64,000 nt of DNA from contig NZ_FPAY01000008.1 in NCBI RefSeq assembly GCF_900116495.1, positions 1-64,000 on the forward strand. Direction: 5' to 3'. Shown here piece by piece: positions 1 to 9,087 of the stretch. How positions within the stretch are numbered: position 1 is the stretch's first letter; the number at the start of each line of letters is the position of its first letter. The translations under genes and the position numbers were made by a program. This DNA is from Arthrobacter sp. ov118 (GTDB lineage Bacteria; Actinomycetota; Actinomycetes; Actinomycetales; Micrococcaceae). The notes below the pieces were generated by a model that was not told where the DNA came from, ran no database searches, and saw nothing but the letters and a program-made list of their open reading frames with translations.

Positions 1-254
1 CTGGCAGCTTCCCTGCGTGTGCTGCCGGCCTTGCGCAGCCGGAAATACTCCCCGAGCCCGGGATGAACCGGGCCGCCGGGCCTGCCCCGGAACCCGGCAC
101 GCCTTGCCCATTTCCGGCACGTGTACCGGTTAAAGCCCAGTGACTCGGCAGCCCGGGCCACATTACCCAACCGATCCAGAACCGAGAAGAACTCGTCCTT
201 CTGCTCCTGCGTGTATTTCCTGCTGGTTCGTGGTGCTTCCGCTAAAGACGACAC
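1..254 (-). CDS. Transposase N-terminus, probably IS30 family, cut by window edge
   Basis: Reading the reverse strand from a GTG at 254 gives about 84 open residues that run off the left edge. Visible pieces are KYTQEQKDEFFSVLDRLGNV, then a helix-turn-helix-like segment (ARAAESLGFNRYTCRKWARR) and a second one beginning LRKAGSTRREAA. Two N-terminal DNA-binding helices followed by more protein match the start of actinobacterial IS30-type transposases. The DDE catalytic core would lie outside the window, so the family name rests on resemblance of the N-terminus. The start is chosen because GTG follows a GGGAG at 266-270 and the gene begins directly inside an IS-end-like inverted repeat. Other HTH-type transposases remain possible. 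Confidence 0.6.
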   Translation of the reverse strand, partial: MSSLAEAPRTSRKYTQEQKDEFFSVLDRLGNVARAAESLGFNRYTCRKWARRAGFRGRPGGPVHPGLGEYFRLRKAGSTRREAA

Positions 255-297
255 GGTCGTTGCAACTCCCAATTTTCATTGAGTGTTGCAACGACCG
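254..297. repeat. 13-base inverted repeat at the IS end
   Basis: CGGTCGTTGCAAC at 254-266 is the exact reverse complement of GTTGCAACGACCG at 285-297, with 18 bases between. The inner copy touches the transposase start codon (252-254), so a transcript entering from outside would fold over the start region. Confidence 0.75.
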
Positions 298-519
298 CTA
301 GAACTCGCCGCCCTCCGATTGGGCGCTAAGTGACCCCGCGTTGCGTTGGATCGTCCGGTGGGTGGTGTGACGCACGTCATTACCGGCCAGTAAAAACTGG
401 CGAACAGGCAGCGGAAAACAGGCAACACCCGGGAAACACTGCGGAAAAATCGGCCCCCTACGCTGGGATTCATCAAGCACACCGGCCGCACGATGGCCAC
501 CCAGCGAAAGGGCCTGCAG

Positions 520-1428
520 ATGTCCGCTCCGGCATTGTCTCCCACGTCCGACACCTCCTCCTCGACGGCCGCCGCTTCCGGCACCGCCTCTCCCACGACG
601 GCCGGCCGGCCCCGGATTGTGATCGCCGGCGCCGGCCCGGCCGCGCAGGCCCTGGTCCGCCAGCTCACCCGGACCCCGTTTGCCGGCGCCATCACCGTGC
701 TCAGCAACCGGGACGACGCGCCGGATGAACTGCTGGAGCTCGCCGTCCTGCCCCAGGTGTCGGTCCGCTTCGGCCAGCCGGCCAGCTACATCGACGCGGA
801 GAACCGCCGCGTGACCACCGCCGACGGCTTGGAGTTAAACTACGACGAGCTCGTCATCGCCACCGGGTCCGCCCCCGCCGAAGCGCCGGTGGAGGGCGCC
901 GCACGCTGCCTGAGCTACTCCACGATCGACGACGCCGCCCGGCTGGGCGAAGCCGTCAAAGACGTCACGCGGGTCCTCGGCAGGCGCCCCCTGGGCATCC
1001 TGGTCGGTACCGGCTCCGCCGCCGGCCAGGCCGAGGCCGTCCTCCGGGCCCGCGGCGTCCGCCCGGTCCGCACCACTATCCGTCCCGCCGCCGTCGTTCC
1101 CACCCTCGCAGGATCCGTCCTGCCAGCCTCCGGCATCCTCTTCGAGGACGGCTCCAGCATGAACGGTGACCTTGTGATCCTCGCCGAGGAGCGCATCGCC
1201 CGCGACGAGCTGGCCGCCACCGCGGGGCTCGTCACCGCAGCCGGCGGCGGGATCGTCATCAGCCAGGACTTCCGCACGTCCGTGCCGGGCATCTGGGCGA
1301 TCGGTGACGCCGCGGCCTACGACGGCGTCCGGCTGGGGCTGCTGGTGGCTTCCGGTTCCGCCGCCTCCGTGTGCGCTTCCCAGCTGCTGGAGGCCGCCAT
1401 GGCCCGGCCCCTCGCGGCGGCCGCCTGA
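520..1428 (+). CDS. FAD-dependent pyridine nucleotide-disulphide-type oxidoreductase, shortened
   Basis: 302 residues. An N-terminal dinucleotide-binding loop (IVIAGAGPAAQAL, near residues 32-45), the ATG-type motif (LVIATGSAP), a second Rossmann loop (ILVGTGSAAGQAEA) and the C-terminal FAD motif (IWAIGDAAAY, about residue 260) place it in the NirB-N-terminal / rubredoxin reductase group. Relatives usually have about 400 residues. The segment after the first beta-strand that normally carries an R-x-x-L-type FAD-contacting stretch is absent, and the C-terminal dimer domain is very short. The partner electron carrier is not visible nearby. An upstream ATG at 493 is in frame but has no ribosome site, whereas GAAAGGG lies seven bases before 520. 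Substrate unknown; activity may be reduced. Confidence 0.75.
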   Translation: MSAPALSPTSDTSSSTAAASGTASPTTAGRPRIVIAGAGPAAQALVRQLTRTPFAGAITVLSNRDDAPDELLELAVLPQVSVRFGQPASYIDAENRRVTTADGLELNYDELVIATGSAPAEAPVEGAARCLSYSTIDDAARLGEAVKDVTRVLGRRPLGILVGTGSAAGQAEAVLRARGVRPVRTTIRPAAVVPTLAGSVLPASGILFEDGSSMNGDLVILAEERIARDELAATAGLVTAAGGGIVISQDFRTSVPGIWAIGDAAAYDGVRLGLLVASGSAASVCASQLLEAAMARPLAAAA

Positions 1429-1599
1429 GCTGGCCGGCACCGGGCCGCCGGGCGCACCGGGACTGTCCAGACGGGCGCGTCCTCCTGTGGCAAGATGGTC
1501 AGCGATGAGCCGCGAACCGTGCGGCGCCGACCGGGCCTACAGGCCCACAGGCCCGGGAAGGGACCGCCGCGTCCCAGGCCCGCCAGGAAAGGGACCACC

Positions 1600-2298
1600 A
1601 TGAGCCACGAAGCCGCCACCGCGGGCACGCCCGACATTGCTTCCTACATCGACCACACTCTCCTCAAGCCGGAGGCCAGCGAGGCTGAGATCCTCAAGGT
1701 TTGCGCCGAGGCGGCCGAGTACCACTTCAAGTCGGTCTGCGTGAACCCGGTCTGGGTCAAAACCGTCCAGACCGCGCTCAAGGGCACCGGGGTGCTGACG
1801 TGCTCAGTGGTTGGATTCCCGCTGGGCGCCACGCCGAGCGACGTCAAGGCCTTCGAGGCCCGGGGCGCCGTCCTGGACGGAGCCGAAGAGGTGGACATGG
1901 TCATCAACATCGCCGCAGCCCGCGCCAATGACAAGGGCACGCTGGTGGATGACATCACTGCCGTCGCCGAAGCCGTCCACGACGGCGGGGCGATCCTGAA
2001 GGTGATTATCGAAACGGCGCTGCTGAGCGATGACCAGAAGGTGCTCGCCTGCCAGGCCGCGGTGGAGGCCGGGGCCGACTTCGTCAAGACGTCCACCGGC
2101 TTCAACGGCGGCGGGGCCACTGCCGAGGACGTCGCCCTGATGCGCCGCACGGTGGGCAATCGGCTGGGGGTCAAGGCCTCCGGCGGCGTGCGTTCCCTGG
2201 CTGATGCACAGGCTATGATTGCTGCAGGTGCAACACGTATTGGCGCCAGCTCCGGTATCGCAATCGTCAAGGGTGAACAGGGTTCGTCCGCGTACTGA
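1600..2298 (+). CDS. deoC: Deoxyribose-phosphate aldolase
   Basis: 232 residues, a usual length for the short bacterial class. DeoC cleaves 2-deoxyribose 5-phosphate into glyceraldehyde 3-phosphate and acetaldehyde in cytoplasmic deoxynucleoside breakdown. The Schiff-base lysine sits in FVKTSTGF (K163), the second catalytic lysine in VKASGGVR (K192) and the aspartate in EEVDMVI (D99). The ATG at 1600 has AGGAAAGGGA just upstream. An open frame continues further upstream but lacks similarity and a ribosome site. No deoxynucleoside transport or phosphorylase genes are adjacent. A small membrane protein follows 47 bases downstream and may be co-transcribed. Confidence 0.95.
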   Translation: MSHEAATAGTPDIASYIDHTLLKPEASEAEILKVCAEAAEYHFKSVCVNPVWVKTVQTALKGTGVLTCSVVGFPLGATPSDVKAFEARGAVLDGAEEVDMVINIAAARANDKGTLVDDITAVAEAVHDGGAILKVIIETALLSDDQKVLACQAAVEAGADFVKTSTGFNGGGATAEDVALMRRTVGNRLGVKASGGVRSLADAQAMIAAGATRIGASSGIAIVKGEQGSSAY

Positions 2299-2345
2299 TC
2301 CGGCGGCGCCACAGTTTTGAGCCCCCCGGGGCCGAGGAGGAACGA

Positions 2346-2570
2346 ATGTCCAGCAACACCACCAAGAGCCCGCAGACCGAGAACAGCCTTGGCTCGTCCA
2401 TCGTTCTCTTTGCCCTGATGATGATCCTCTTCGCCGGTGCGATCTACTCGCTGTCCTTCCTCACGCTGGAGAACCCCTGGCCGATGGCCGTCTGCCTTGG
2501 CCTGTTCGCCCTGGCGTTCTGGATCCCGCAGACGCTGCTGGGCCGCTCGGACTCGGCCGGAGAAAACTAG
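2346..2570 (+). CDS. Small two-helix membrane protein of unknown function
   Basis: 74 residues with a polar N-terminus (about 15 residues), two hydrophobic helices (SSIVLFALMMILFAGAIYSL and PMAVCLGLFALAFWIP) and a short charged tail. Preceded by GAGGAACG at a good distance from ATG. I do not recognise the family. The protein looks like a minor cytoplasmic-membrane protein, probably read from the deoC transcript, and is followed directly by a strong terminator. Confidence 0.7.
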   Translation: MSSNTTKSPQTENSLGSSIVLFALMMILFAGAIYSLSFLTLENPWPMAVCLGLFALAFWIPQTLLGRSDSAGEN

Positions 2571-2585
2571 GCTCCACTGTTCTTA

Positions 2586-2625
2586 AAACGAGGAAGGCTC
2601 CGGATATCCGGAGCCTTCCTCGTTT
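2586..2625. terminator. Bidirectional terminator hairpin
   Basis: A perfect 40-base palindrome (20-base arms, AAACGAGGAAGG... to ...CCTTCCTCGTTT) lies between two convergent genes (ends at 2570 and 2656). A-rich and T-rich edges suit rho-independent termination in both directions. Confidence 0.9.
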
Positions 2626-2655
2626 AACGCGCACCATTTAACGCGTACCGGCTCA

Positions 2656-3483
2656 TTAGGGCAGCAGCGCGAACAGGCTCCTGAGCAGTCCGGTGCCCAG
2701 CGCCAGTGCTGCCGGGAAGTGCGCCTTGGCCACGGCCAGTCCCGCGCCAAAGATCCCCACCATCGCGTAGCCGCTGACCGGGATAAGGACCAGCCATTCC
2801 CGCCGTGAGCCCGCCCGCCCCAGCAACGGGATGGAGAACGCCCCGTTGGCTTTCCAGACGTTTTTGAGCAACGGCAGTTTCCGCATAACCTTCGGCGGCT
2901 TGATCACGAGCGGCCAGAGCAGCGGCACTCCCCCGGTGGTGATCATGTCACCCACAATGTGCACCAGCACGCCGGTGAGCATCGAAACCGGGAGCCAGGT
3001 CCACTGGTGCGGCGCAAACCACGTCACAAGCCCTGCCATGACAAGGGCGAAGATCCAGTTGCTGATCCAGCCGTACTTCGGGAAAAGTTTCAGGGCCTTC
3101 GCGGCGATGTTGATCATGAACATGCACAACAGCCCGGCCCCGACGGACAACAGCCCCCACTGGGTCTGCACCTGCAACTGCCCGGCAATCATGGCCAGCA
3201 GCACGAAGAACGCCGCGCCCAGCACGGAGTGCGTGCCCTGCCGGTGGCCGCCGCTGACGTTCTCGATTCCGCGCGCCACGAGGTTGGACAGCGGCGGCAG
3301 CGCGTGCGCCACGGTGCTGGCGCGGTGGTCCCAGTCGCAGACCAGCGCGGTCCCCGCCGTCGCCATGGCACCGATCACGATTCCTGTGGGGTCCAGCGGG
3401 TACCAGCCCAGGGCGTACGGGCCGGTCGAGGCAATGGCTACCCACGCCGCGGCTCCCGACGCCGCGTGGTGTCCTCCCATCAT
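2656..3483 (-). CDS. Membrane-bound metal-dependent hydrolase, YdjM/DUF457-like
   Basis: 275 residues with several hydrophobic helices. Conserved His/Asp clusters typical of this family are visible: GGHH at the N-terminus, CDWDH (residues 49-53), GGHRQGTHS (78-86) and HIVGDMIT near residue 172. These residues probably bind a metal within the membrane; the physiological substrate of the family is unknown. The start lies three bases after the mfd stop, so the two genes are very likely one transcript. In E. coli the homologue ydjM is LexA-controlled. The coupling here to a DNA-repair gene is suggestive, but no LexA box was identified. Confidence 0.8.
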   Translation of the reverse strand: MMGGHHAASGAAAWVAIASTGPYALGWYPLDPTGIVIGAMATAGTALVCDWDHRASTVAHALPPLSNLVARGIENVSGGHRQGTHSVLGAAFFVLLAMIAGQLQVQTQWGLLSVGAGLLCMFMINIAAKALKLFPKYGWISNWIFALVMAGLVTWFAPHQWTWLPVSMLTGVLVHIVGDMITTGGVPLLWPLVIKPPKVMRKLPLLKNVWKANGAFSIPLLGRAGSRREWLVLIPVSGYAMVGIFGAGLAVAKAHFPAALALGTGLLRSLFALLP

Positions 3484-3486
3484 GGT

Positions 3487-6400
3487 CTAACCCCTGGTCT
3501 GTTCGAGCGGAACAGGAACGTCGGTGAAGATGTTGCGGATGACGCCGTTGGCCCACTCCAGGATTTCGGCGTCCTGCAGGTCCCTGCCGCCGATCCTCGC
3601 GGTCTTGGGCTTGGGGATGAGCACCGCGTCCAGCGCCGGCTTCGCCTGCGCGCCCGGGTACATGCGGGTGAGGCGCATGAGCTTGGACTCGGGCAGCTGG
3701 GCCGGGGAGAACTTGATGAAGTTGCCCTGCAGCGCGACGTCGGACAGTCCGGCCTCGCGGGCCCCCACCCGGAAGCGGGCGACGTCGATCAGGTTCTTCG
3801 CCGGCAGCGGCAGCTCGCCGTAGCGGTCCACGAGCTCGGCCTGGACCTCCTCGATGGCCTCGGGCGTGAGCGCGGCCGCCAGCTTGCGGTAGGCCTCAAG
3901 GCGCAGCCGTTCGCCGGGCACGTAGTCGTGCGGCAGGTGCGCGTTGACGGGCAGCTCGATCTTCATCTCGGCGGCCTTTTCCTCGGCCTCGCCCCGGTAT
4001 TCGGCCACGGCCTCGCCCACCAGCCGGATGTACAGGTCGAATCCGACGCCCTGGATGTGGCCGGACTGTTCGCCGCCGAGCAGGTTGCCTGCGCCGCGGA
4101 TTTCCAGGTCCTTCATGGCCAGCTGCATGCCGGCGCCGAGCTCGTTGTGTGTGGCCACGGCCTTGAGGCGTTCCAGCGCCACCTCGCCCAGGGGCTTTTC
4201 CGAGGGGTAGAGGAAGTAGGCGTACGCCCGCTCCCGGCCGCGGCCCACGCGGCCGCGCAACTGGTGCAGCTGCGACAGTCCGTACTTGTCCGCCCCGTCC
4301 ACGATCAGGGTGTTGGCGTTGGAGATATCCAGCCCGGTCTCGATGATGGTGGTGCAGACCAGGACGTCGAAGCGCTTTTCCCAGAAGTCCACGATGATCT
4401 GTTCGAGCCGGCTTTCGGACATCTTGCCGTGGGCGACCTCCACCCGGGCCTCCGGGACCAGCTCGCGGATCTTCGCCGCGGTGCGGTCGATCGTGGAGAC
4501 CCTGTTGTGAACGAAGAACACCTGCCCTTCCCGCATGAGCTCACGGCGGATGGCGGCGGAGGTCTGTTTGTCCGTGTACGGACCCACGTAGGTCAGCACA
4601 GGGTGGCGCTCCTCGGGCGGAGTCGCCAGGGTGGAGGTTTCGCGGATGCCGGTCAGGGACATCTCCAGGGTCCGGGGAATCGGTGTGGCGCTCATGGCCA
4701 GGACGTCCACGTTGGTGCGCATCTTCTTCAGCGCCTCTTTGTGCTCGACGCCGAAGCGCTGCTCCTCGTCCACAATCACCAGGCCCAGGTCCTTGAAGCC
4801 GAAGTCCTTGGACAACAGCCGGTGGGTGCCGATGACGACGTCGACGGCGCCGCTCTTGACCCCCTCGGCCGTCTCCTTGGCCTCCTTCGCGCCCTGAAAG
4901 CGGGACAGCGGCCTGACCCGGAGCGGGAAGCCGGAGAACCGCTCGGTGAAGGTCTCGTAGTGCTGTTGGGCCAGCAGCGTGGTGGGCACCAGCACGGCCA
5001 CCTGCTTGCCGTCCTGGACCGCCTTGAACGCCGCGCGGACGGCGATCTCGGTCTTGCCATAACCGACGTCGCCGGAGATGAGCCGGTCCATCGGGATCTC
5101 GCGCTCCATGTCGGCCTTGACCTCGTTGATGGTGGTCAGCTGGTCCGGGGTCTCCACGTACGGGAAGGCCTCCTCCAGTTCACGCTGCCACGGAGTGTCC
5201 GCGGCGAACGCGTGGCCGCGGGACGCCATCCGGGCCGAGTACAGCCGGATGAGTTCGCCGGCGATTTCCTTGACCGCCTTGCGGGCCTTGGACTTGGTGC
5301 TCGCCCAGTCCGCGCCGCCCATTTTGCTCAGCGCGGGTGCGTCCCCGCCGACGTAGCGTGTGACCTGGTCCAGCTGGTCGGTGGGCACGAAAAGCCGGTC
5401 ACCCGGGGCGCCGCGCTTGGACGGGGCGTATTCGAGGACCAGATATTCCCGGACGCCGTCGCCGCCGCCAGCCACTTTGCGCTGAATGAGCTCCACGAAG
5501 CGGCCGATGCCGTGCTGTTCGTGGACCACGAAGTCGCCGGCCACAAGCTGCAGCGGGTCCACCGCGTTCCGCCGTTTGGAGGGCATCCGGCGCATGTCTT
5601 TCGTGGACCCAGCGGAGGTCCGGCCGAGCAGGTCCGCCTCGGTCAGCAGGGCCACCTTCAGCGGATCCAGGACAAAGCCGCGTCCGACGGCGGCGGTGGT
5701 CACCTCGATCAGCCCGGGCTGCGGCTCCTCGGCGAGCGCGTCCACCCGGGCGCAGGGGATGTTGTTGTCATGGAAGAGTTCGGCCAGGCGCTGGGCCGGC
5801 CCTGGGCCCTCGGTTACCACCACGATCCGCCACTGGTCGCGGACGCGGGAGCCGATGAAGTCCATCATCTCAGCCACTTCACCCTGGTAGCCGCGGGGTT
5901 CGCGGGCGTGCAGGTTCAGGACGTCGACGTCGGGCAGGAGTTCCTCGTCGGTGGCCAGGGACGTGATAGACCACCAGGAGACCCCGTGGGCGAGGGCTGT
6001 GGTGCGGGTGTCGGCCAGCGACCGGAAGCTGGCCGAATGCAGGGCCTCCGACGCCTGGGAGCTCAAATCAAGAGGCGCGGCACCGCCGTCGGAAGCCGTA
6101 GACCAGGCAGCTTCAAGGAATTCCTCGTTCGTGGCGGCGAGGTCGTGGGCACGGGTGCGGACCTTTTCCGGTTCGATCACCACGGCAACGGACCCGGACG
6201 GGAGCTGGTCCAGGAACGGGACCATGGCGTCCACGAGAACGGGCGCCAGCGATTCCATGCCCTCCACCGTGATGCCGCCGGCGATCTTCTCCAGCATGTC
6301 CGCCGCTGCCGGCAGCTGGGACTTCAGCGTCGCCGCCCGGGACATGACAGACGGGGTAATGAGGATTTCCCGGCAGGGCGGGGCGTGCAGCTCGGTGGGG

Positions 6401-7179
6401 TGATGGACACCGGGTGCCGAGAGCGAGCGCTGGTCGGCGACGGCGAACCAGCGCATCTGTTCGACTTCGTCGCCGAAGAACTCGACCCGGATCGGGTGGT
6501 CCTCGGTGGGCGGGAAGACATCCAGCATGCCGCCGCGCACCGCGAATTCGCCGCGCCGGGTGACCATGTCCACGCGGGCGTATGCTGCTGCCGCCAGGTT
6601 TTTGACCACGTCGCCGAACGGGACGTCCTGGCCGACGGTCAGGGTCACGGGTACCAGCTCGCCGAGGCCCGCCACGATGGGCTGGACCACGGCGCGGACC
6701 GGCGCCACCACAACGCGCAGGGCACCGGCACCGGCGGATTCCGGGTGGGCCAGGCGGCGGAGCACGGACAGCCGCCGGCCCACCGTGTCCGAGCGCGGGG
6801 AGAGCCGTTCGTGCGGGAGGGTTTCCCAGCTGGGGAACTCGGCGATCGATCCGGCCGGGAGATAGGCGCGCAGCGCCTCTGCCAGGTCTTCGGCTTCCCG
6901 TCCCGTCGCCGTGACGGCCAGGACGACGGGCGCACCGGCGCCGCTGCCCTGGGCGTCCGCCCCGCCGGAGGCCGCGTCGGACGATTCGTCAGCCAGGGCA
7001 GCGAGGCCGTCGGCGATTTCGGCGAGCAGCGTCGCCCGCAGGCCGGCCGGGGCGCTGATCTGGTAGTCCTCGCTGCGGGCGGCGAATCCGCGGGAGGCCT
7101 CGGCCCGGACGCGGGCGTAGTTTCGGTCCTCGGCGAGGACGCGGCGCAGACCGGTGAGTGAGGGGCCGTTGAGGCTCAT
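3487..7179 (-). CDS. mfd: Transcription-repair coupling factor Mfd
   Basis: 1230 residues, slightly longer than E. coli Mfd. It is an ATP-driven translocase that removes RNA polymerase stalled at lesions and recruits UvrA. The N-terminal UvrB-like region is present. The RNA-polymerase-interacting domain begins near QLVAGDFVVHEQHGIGRF, and the RecG-like motor has Walker A GDVGYGKTEIAV (about residue 710), DEEQ box VDEEQRFGVEH (about 805), SATPIPRTLEMSL and the arginine-finger motif GRVGRGRERAYAYF. The C-terminal D7 domain is complete. ATG at 7179 is preferred over an upstream in-frame ATG at 7218 because AGGAG lies eight bases before it. The first gene of a two-gene unit with the YdjM-like gene. 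Confidence 0.97.
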   Translation of the reverse strand: MSLNGPSLTGLRRVLAEDRNYARVRAEASRGFAARSEDYQISAPAGLRATLLAEIADGLAALADESSDAASGGADAQGSGAGAPVVLAVTATGREAEDLAEALRAYLPAGSIAEFPSWETLPHERLSPRSDTVGRRLSVLRRLAHPESAGAGALRVVVAPVRAVVQPIVAGLGELVPVTLTVGQDVPFGDVVKNLAAAAYARVDMVTRRGEFAVRGGMLDVFPPTEDHPIRVEFFGDEVEQMRWFAVADQRSLSAPGVHHPTELHAPPCREILITPSVMSRAATLKSQLPAAADMLEKIAGGITVEGMESLAPVLVDAMVPFLDQLPSGSVAVVIEPEKVRTRAHDLAATNEEFLEAAWSTASDGGAAPLDLSSQASEALHSASFRSLADTRTTALAHGVSWWSITSLATDEELLPDVDVLNLHAREPRGYQGEVAEMMDFIGSRVRDQWRIVVVTEGPGPAQRLAELFHDNNIPCARVDALAEEPQPGLIEVTTAAVGRGFVLDPLKVALLTEADLLGRTSAGSTKDMRRMPSKRRNAVDPLQLVAGDFVVHEQHGIGRFVELIQRKVAGGGDGVREYLVLEYAPSKRGAPGDRLFVPTDQLDQVTRYVGGDAPALSKMGGADWASTKSKARKAVKEIAGELIRLYSARMASRGHAFAADTPWQRELEEAFPYVETPDQLTTINEVKADMEREIPMDRLISGDVGYGKTEIAVRAAFKAVQDGKQVAVLVPTTLLAQQHYETFTERFSGFPLRVRPLSRFQGAKEAKETAEGVKSGAVDVVIGTHRLLSKDFGFKDLGLVIVDEEQRFGVEHKEALKKMRTNVDVLAMSATPIPRTLEMSLTGIRETSTLATPPEERHPVLTYVGPYTDKQTSAAIRRELMREGQVFFVHNRVSTIDRTAAKIRELVPEARVEVAHGKMSESRLEQIIVDFWEKRFDVLVCTTIIETGLDISNANTLIVDGADKYGLSQLHQLRGRVGRGRERAYAYFLYPSEKPLGEVALERLKAVATHNELGAGMQLAMKDLEIRGAGNLLGGEQSGHIQGVGFDLYIRLVGEAVAEYRGEAEEKAAEMKIELPVNAHLPHDYVPGERLRLEAYRKLAAALTPEAIEEVQAELVDRYGELPLPAKNLIDVARFRVGAREAGLSDVALQGNFIKFSPAQLPESKLMRLTRMYPGAQAKPALDAVLIPKPKTARIGGRDLQDAEILEWANGVIRNIFTDVPVPLEQTRG

Positions 7180-7484
7180 GTCTGAAGCTCCTGGTGTGTT
7201 CACGAATGCAGGCAACACGAATAGCCGAAATTCGCAAGAATCCCGGGGCTTCCAAGCCTACCGCGCAGCCCGGGGCCGCCCACACACGGCCGCCAGCACC
7301 TGTCCGTGCCCGGCTGCCGCTGACTCCTTCCCGGCATGCGGGCTAGGCTGGCGAGAAAGGACCTGCCACAAATTACCGCCGGCGGCCATCCGGGCCGGCC
7401 GGCGGACCGAATGGCTTGGTGGGCGGCTTGCCAGTCCGGAAGCCTGCCACCTGAGCGCAAACGCTGGATGAGTAGGAGCCACCC
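7180..7484. promoter_or_regulatory. Divergent intergenic region between mfd and the SDR gene
   Basis: 305 bases with no gene. Rightward it ends in TAGGAG seven bases before ATG 7485. A GC-rich inverted repeat (CCGCCGGC 7376-7383 with GCCGGCGG 7398-7405) is present. A TAGGCT near 7342 could be a rightward -10 box, but no convincing -35 accompanies it. Confidence 0.35.
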
Positions 7485-9041
7485 ATGAACGGCACACCCA
7501 CCGCCCCGGAACCGACGCCGGAGCAGCTTCAGCCCGTCATCCCCAAGGCGGCGCACGCCAAAACCGTCCTCGTCACCGGCGCCACCGGGTACATCGGCGG
7601 CCGCCTGGTTCCCCGGCTCCTGGAAGCCGGGCACACAGTTAAAGTCGTGGTCCGGACGCCGGCCAAGATCGCCGGCGTGCCGTGGCTGGACGACGTCGAG
7701 GTGGTCCAGGGCAGCCTCGACGACGGCGCCGCCCTGCGGAAGGCGCTCGACGGCGTGGACGTCCTCTACTACCTGGTCCACTCCATGGCCGCCGGGAAGG
7801 GCTTCGAAGCCAAGGAAAAGGCCATGGCCGGCACGGCCGCCCGCGCGGCGGCCGCGGCAGGAGTGGACCGCATTGTGTACCTTGGCGGACTGCACCCGGC
7901 CGGTACCGAACTGTCCACCCACATGCGCTCCCGCGAGGCGGTGGGGAAGGTGTTCCTGGACAGCCCGGTGGACGCAGTGGTCTTCCAGGCCGGCGTCGTC
8001 ATCGGCTCTGGCTCGGCGTCGTTCGAAATGATCCGGCACCTGTCCGAGACGCTGCCGCTGATGCCCGCGCCGAGTTGGGTGCGCAACAAGATCGAGGCGA
8101 TCGCCGTCCGGGACGTGCTGCACTACCTCGTGGCCGCGGCCTCGCTGGAAGGAAGCACCAACCGCACGTTCGATATCGGCTGCCGCCAGGTGCTGACCTA
8201 CGCGGAGATGATGCAGGAATACGCAGCAGAGGCCGGGCTGCCTCACCGGGTGGTGCTGGCGCTGCCCGTCCCCGCGCCCAAGCTGGCCGGCATGTGGGTT
8301 GCCCTGGTCACCCCGATCCCGCTGGCCATGTCGCTGCCGCTGGTCGAATCGCTCCAGCACGACGCCGTCTCCCGGGAACATGACATCGACGCCCGCATCG
8401 CCGTGCCGGCGGGCGGGCTGACCCCCTACCGGCGGGCCGTGGCCCTCGCCTTGGGCAAGGAACGCGACGGCCAGGTCGAAACCACGTGGGCCAGCGCCGG
8501 CGTCGACGCCGATCCCCTCCCCAGCGACCCGGACTGGGCAGGGTATCGGGTGTACGTGGATGAGCGCAGCTTCCCCAGCGACGTGGACCCGCAGCACGTC
8601 TGGACCATCATCGAAGGAATTGGCGGCCGCAACGGCTGGTACTCGCTTCCGCTGGCGTGGCAGGTGCGCGGCTGGCTGGACAAGCTCACCGGCGGCGCCG
8701 GCCTGCTCCGGGGGCGCCGGCACCCGCATCTGCTGGCGGAGGGCGAAGTGGTGGACTGGTGGCGGGTCGAACGGATCGACCGCGGGCGGCTGCTGCGCCT
8801 GCGCGCCGAAATGCGGGCCCCGGGGCGGGCCTGGCTCGAGCTCTCGGTGGAGCCGGAGGGGACGGGCAGCCGCTACCTCCAGCGGGCCATCTTCTTCCCC
8901 AAGGGCCTCAGCGGCCGCCTTTACTGGCTCGCCGTGCTGCCGTTCCACAGCGTCATATTTCCCGCGATGTCGCGGAATATCACCGCCGCCGCGCGGGAAC
9001 TGGAAAACCTCGAGTCGGAGCCTGCCGGGCGCACCACGTAG
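7485..9041 (+). CDS. NAD(P)-binding SDR protein with C-terminal DUF2867 domain
   Basis: 518 residues. Residues about 27-270 form an atypical extended SDR Rossmann domain with VLVTGATGYIGGRL, an acidic-free NADP-type strand end (VVVRTP) and VYLGGL in place of the usual catalytic strand. The C-terminal third (from about YRVYVDERSFPSDVD) matches the DUF2867 pattern, a START-like fold often fused to such SDRs. The substrate is unknown; such fusions are annotated as NAD-epimerase-like or NmrA-like proteins. AGGAG precedes ATG 7485. Two small genes follow in the same direction (gaps of 46 and 4 bases), so a short operon is likely. Confidence 0.85.
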   Translation: MNGTPTAPEPTPEQLQPVIPKAAHAKTVLVTGATGYIGGRLVPRLLEAGHTVKVVVRTPAKIAGVPWLDDVEVVQGSLDDGAALRKALDGVDVLYYLVHSMAAGKGFEAKEKAMAGTAARAAAAAGVDRIVYLGGLHPAGTELSTHMRSREAVGKVFLDSPVDAVVFQAGVVIGSGSASFEMIRHLSETLPLMPAPSWVRNKIEAIAVRDVLHYLVAAASLEGSTNRTFDIGCRQVLTYAEMMQEYAAEAGLPHRVVLALPVPAPKLAGMWVALVTPIPLAMSLPLVESLQHDAVSREHDIDARIAVPAGGLTPYRRAVALALGKERDGQVETTWASAGVDADPLPSDPDWAGYRVYVDERSFPSDVDPQHVWTIIEGIGGRNGWYSLPLAWQVRGWLDKLTGGAGLLRGRRHPHLLAEGEVVDWWRVERIDRGRLLRLRAEMRAPGRAWLELSVEPEGTGSRYLQRAIFFPKGLSGRLYWLAVLPFHSVIFPAMSRNITAAARELENLESEPAGRTT

Positions 9042-9087
9042 GATGTTGAAGCCCGAAACGTCCACTTCCACATCACGGAGGACCCCC

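Larger units (their letters stand above)
1..297 (-). mobile_element. End of an insertion sequence, incomplete
   Basis: The element comprises the partial transposase plus a terminal region ending near 297. Its outer boundary is inferred from GTTGCAACGACCG at 285-297, where coding and repeat structure stop. The far end and any target duplication lie outside the window, so completeness cannot be judged. Confidence 0.5.

Noticed and set aside
2959..7161. Plus-strand open frame of 1400 codons opposite mfd
   Set aside because: It is a shadow of high GC third-position bias in mfd; the composition (His, Gly, Arg, Ala rich) is not protein-like and mfd is complete on the other strand.
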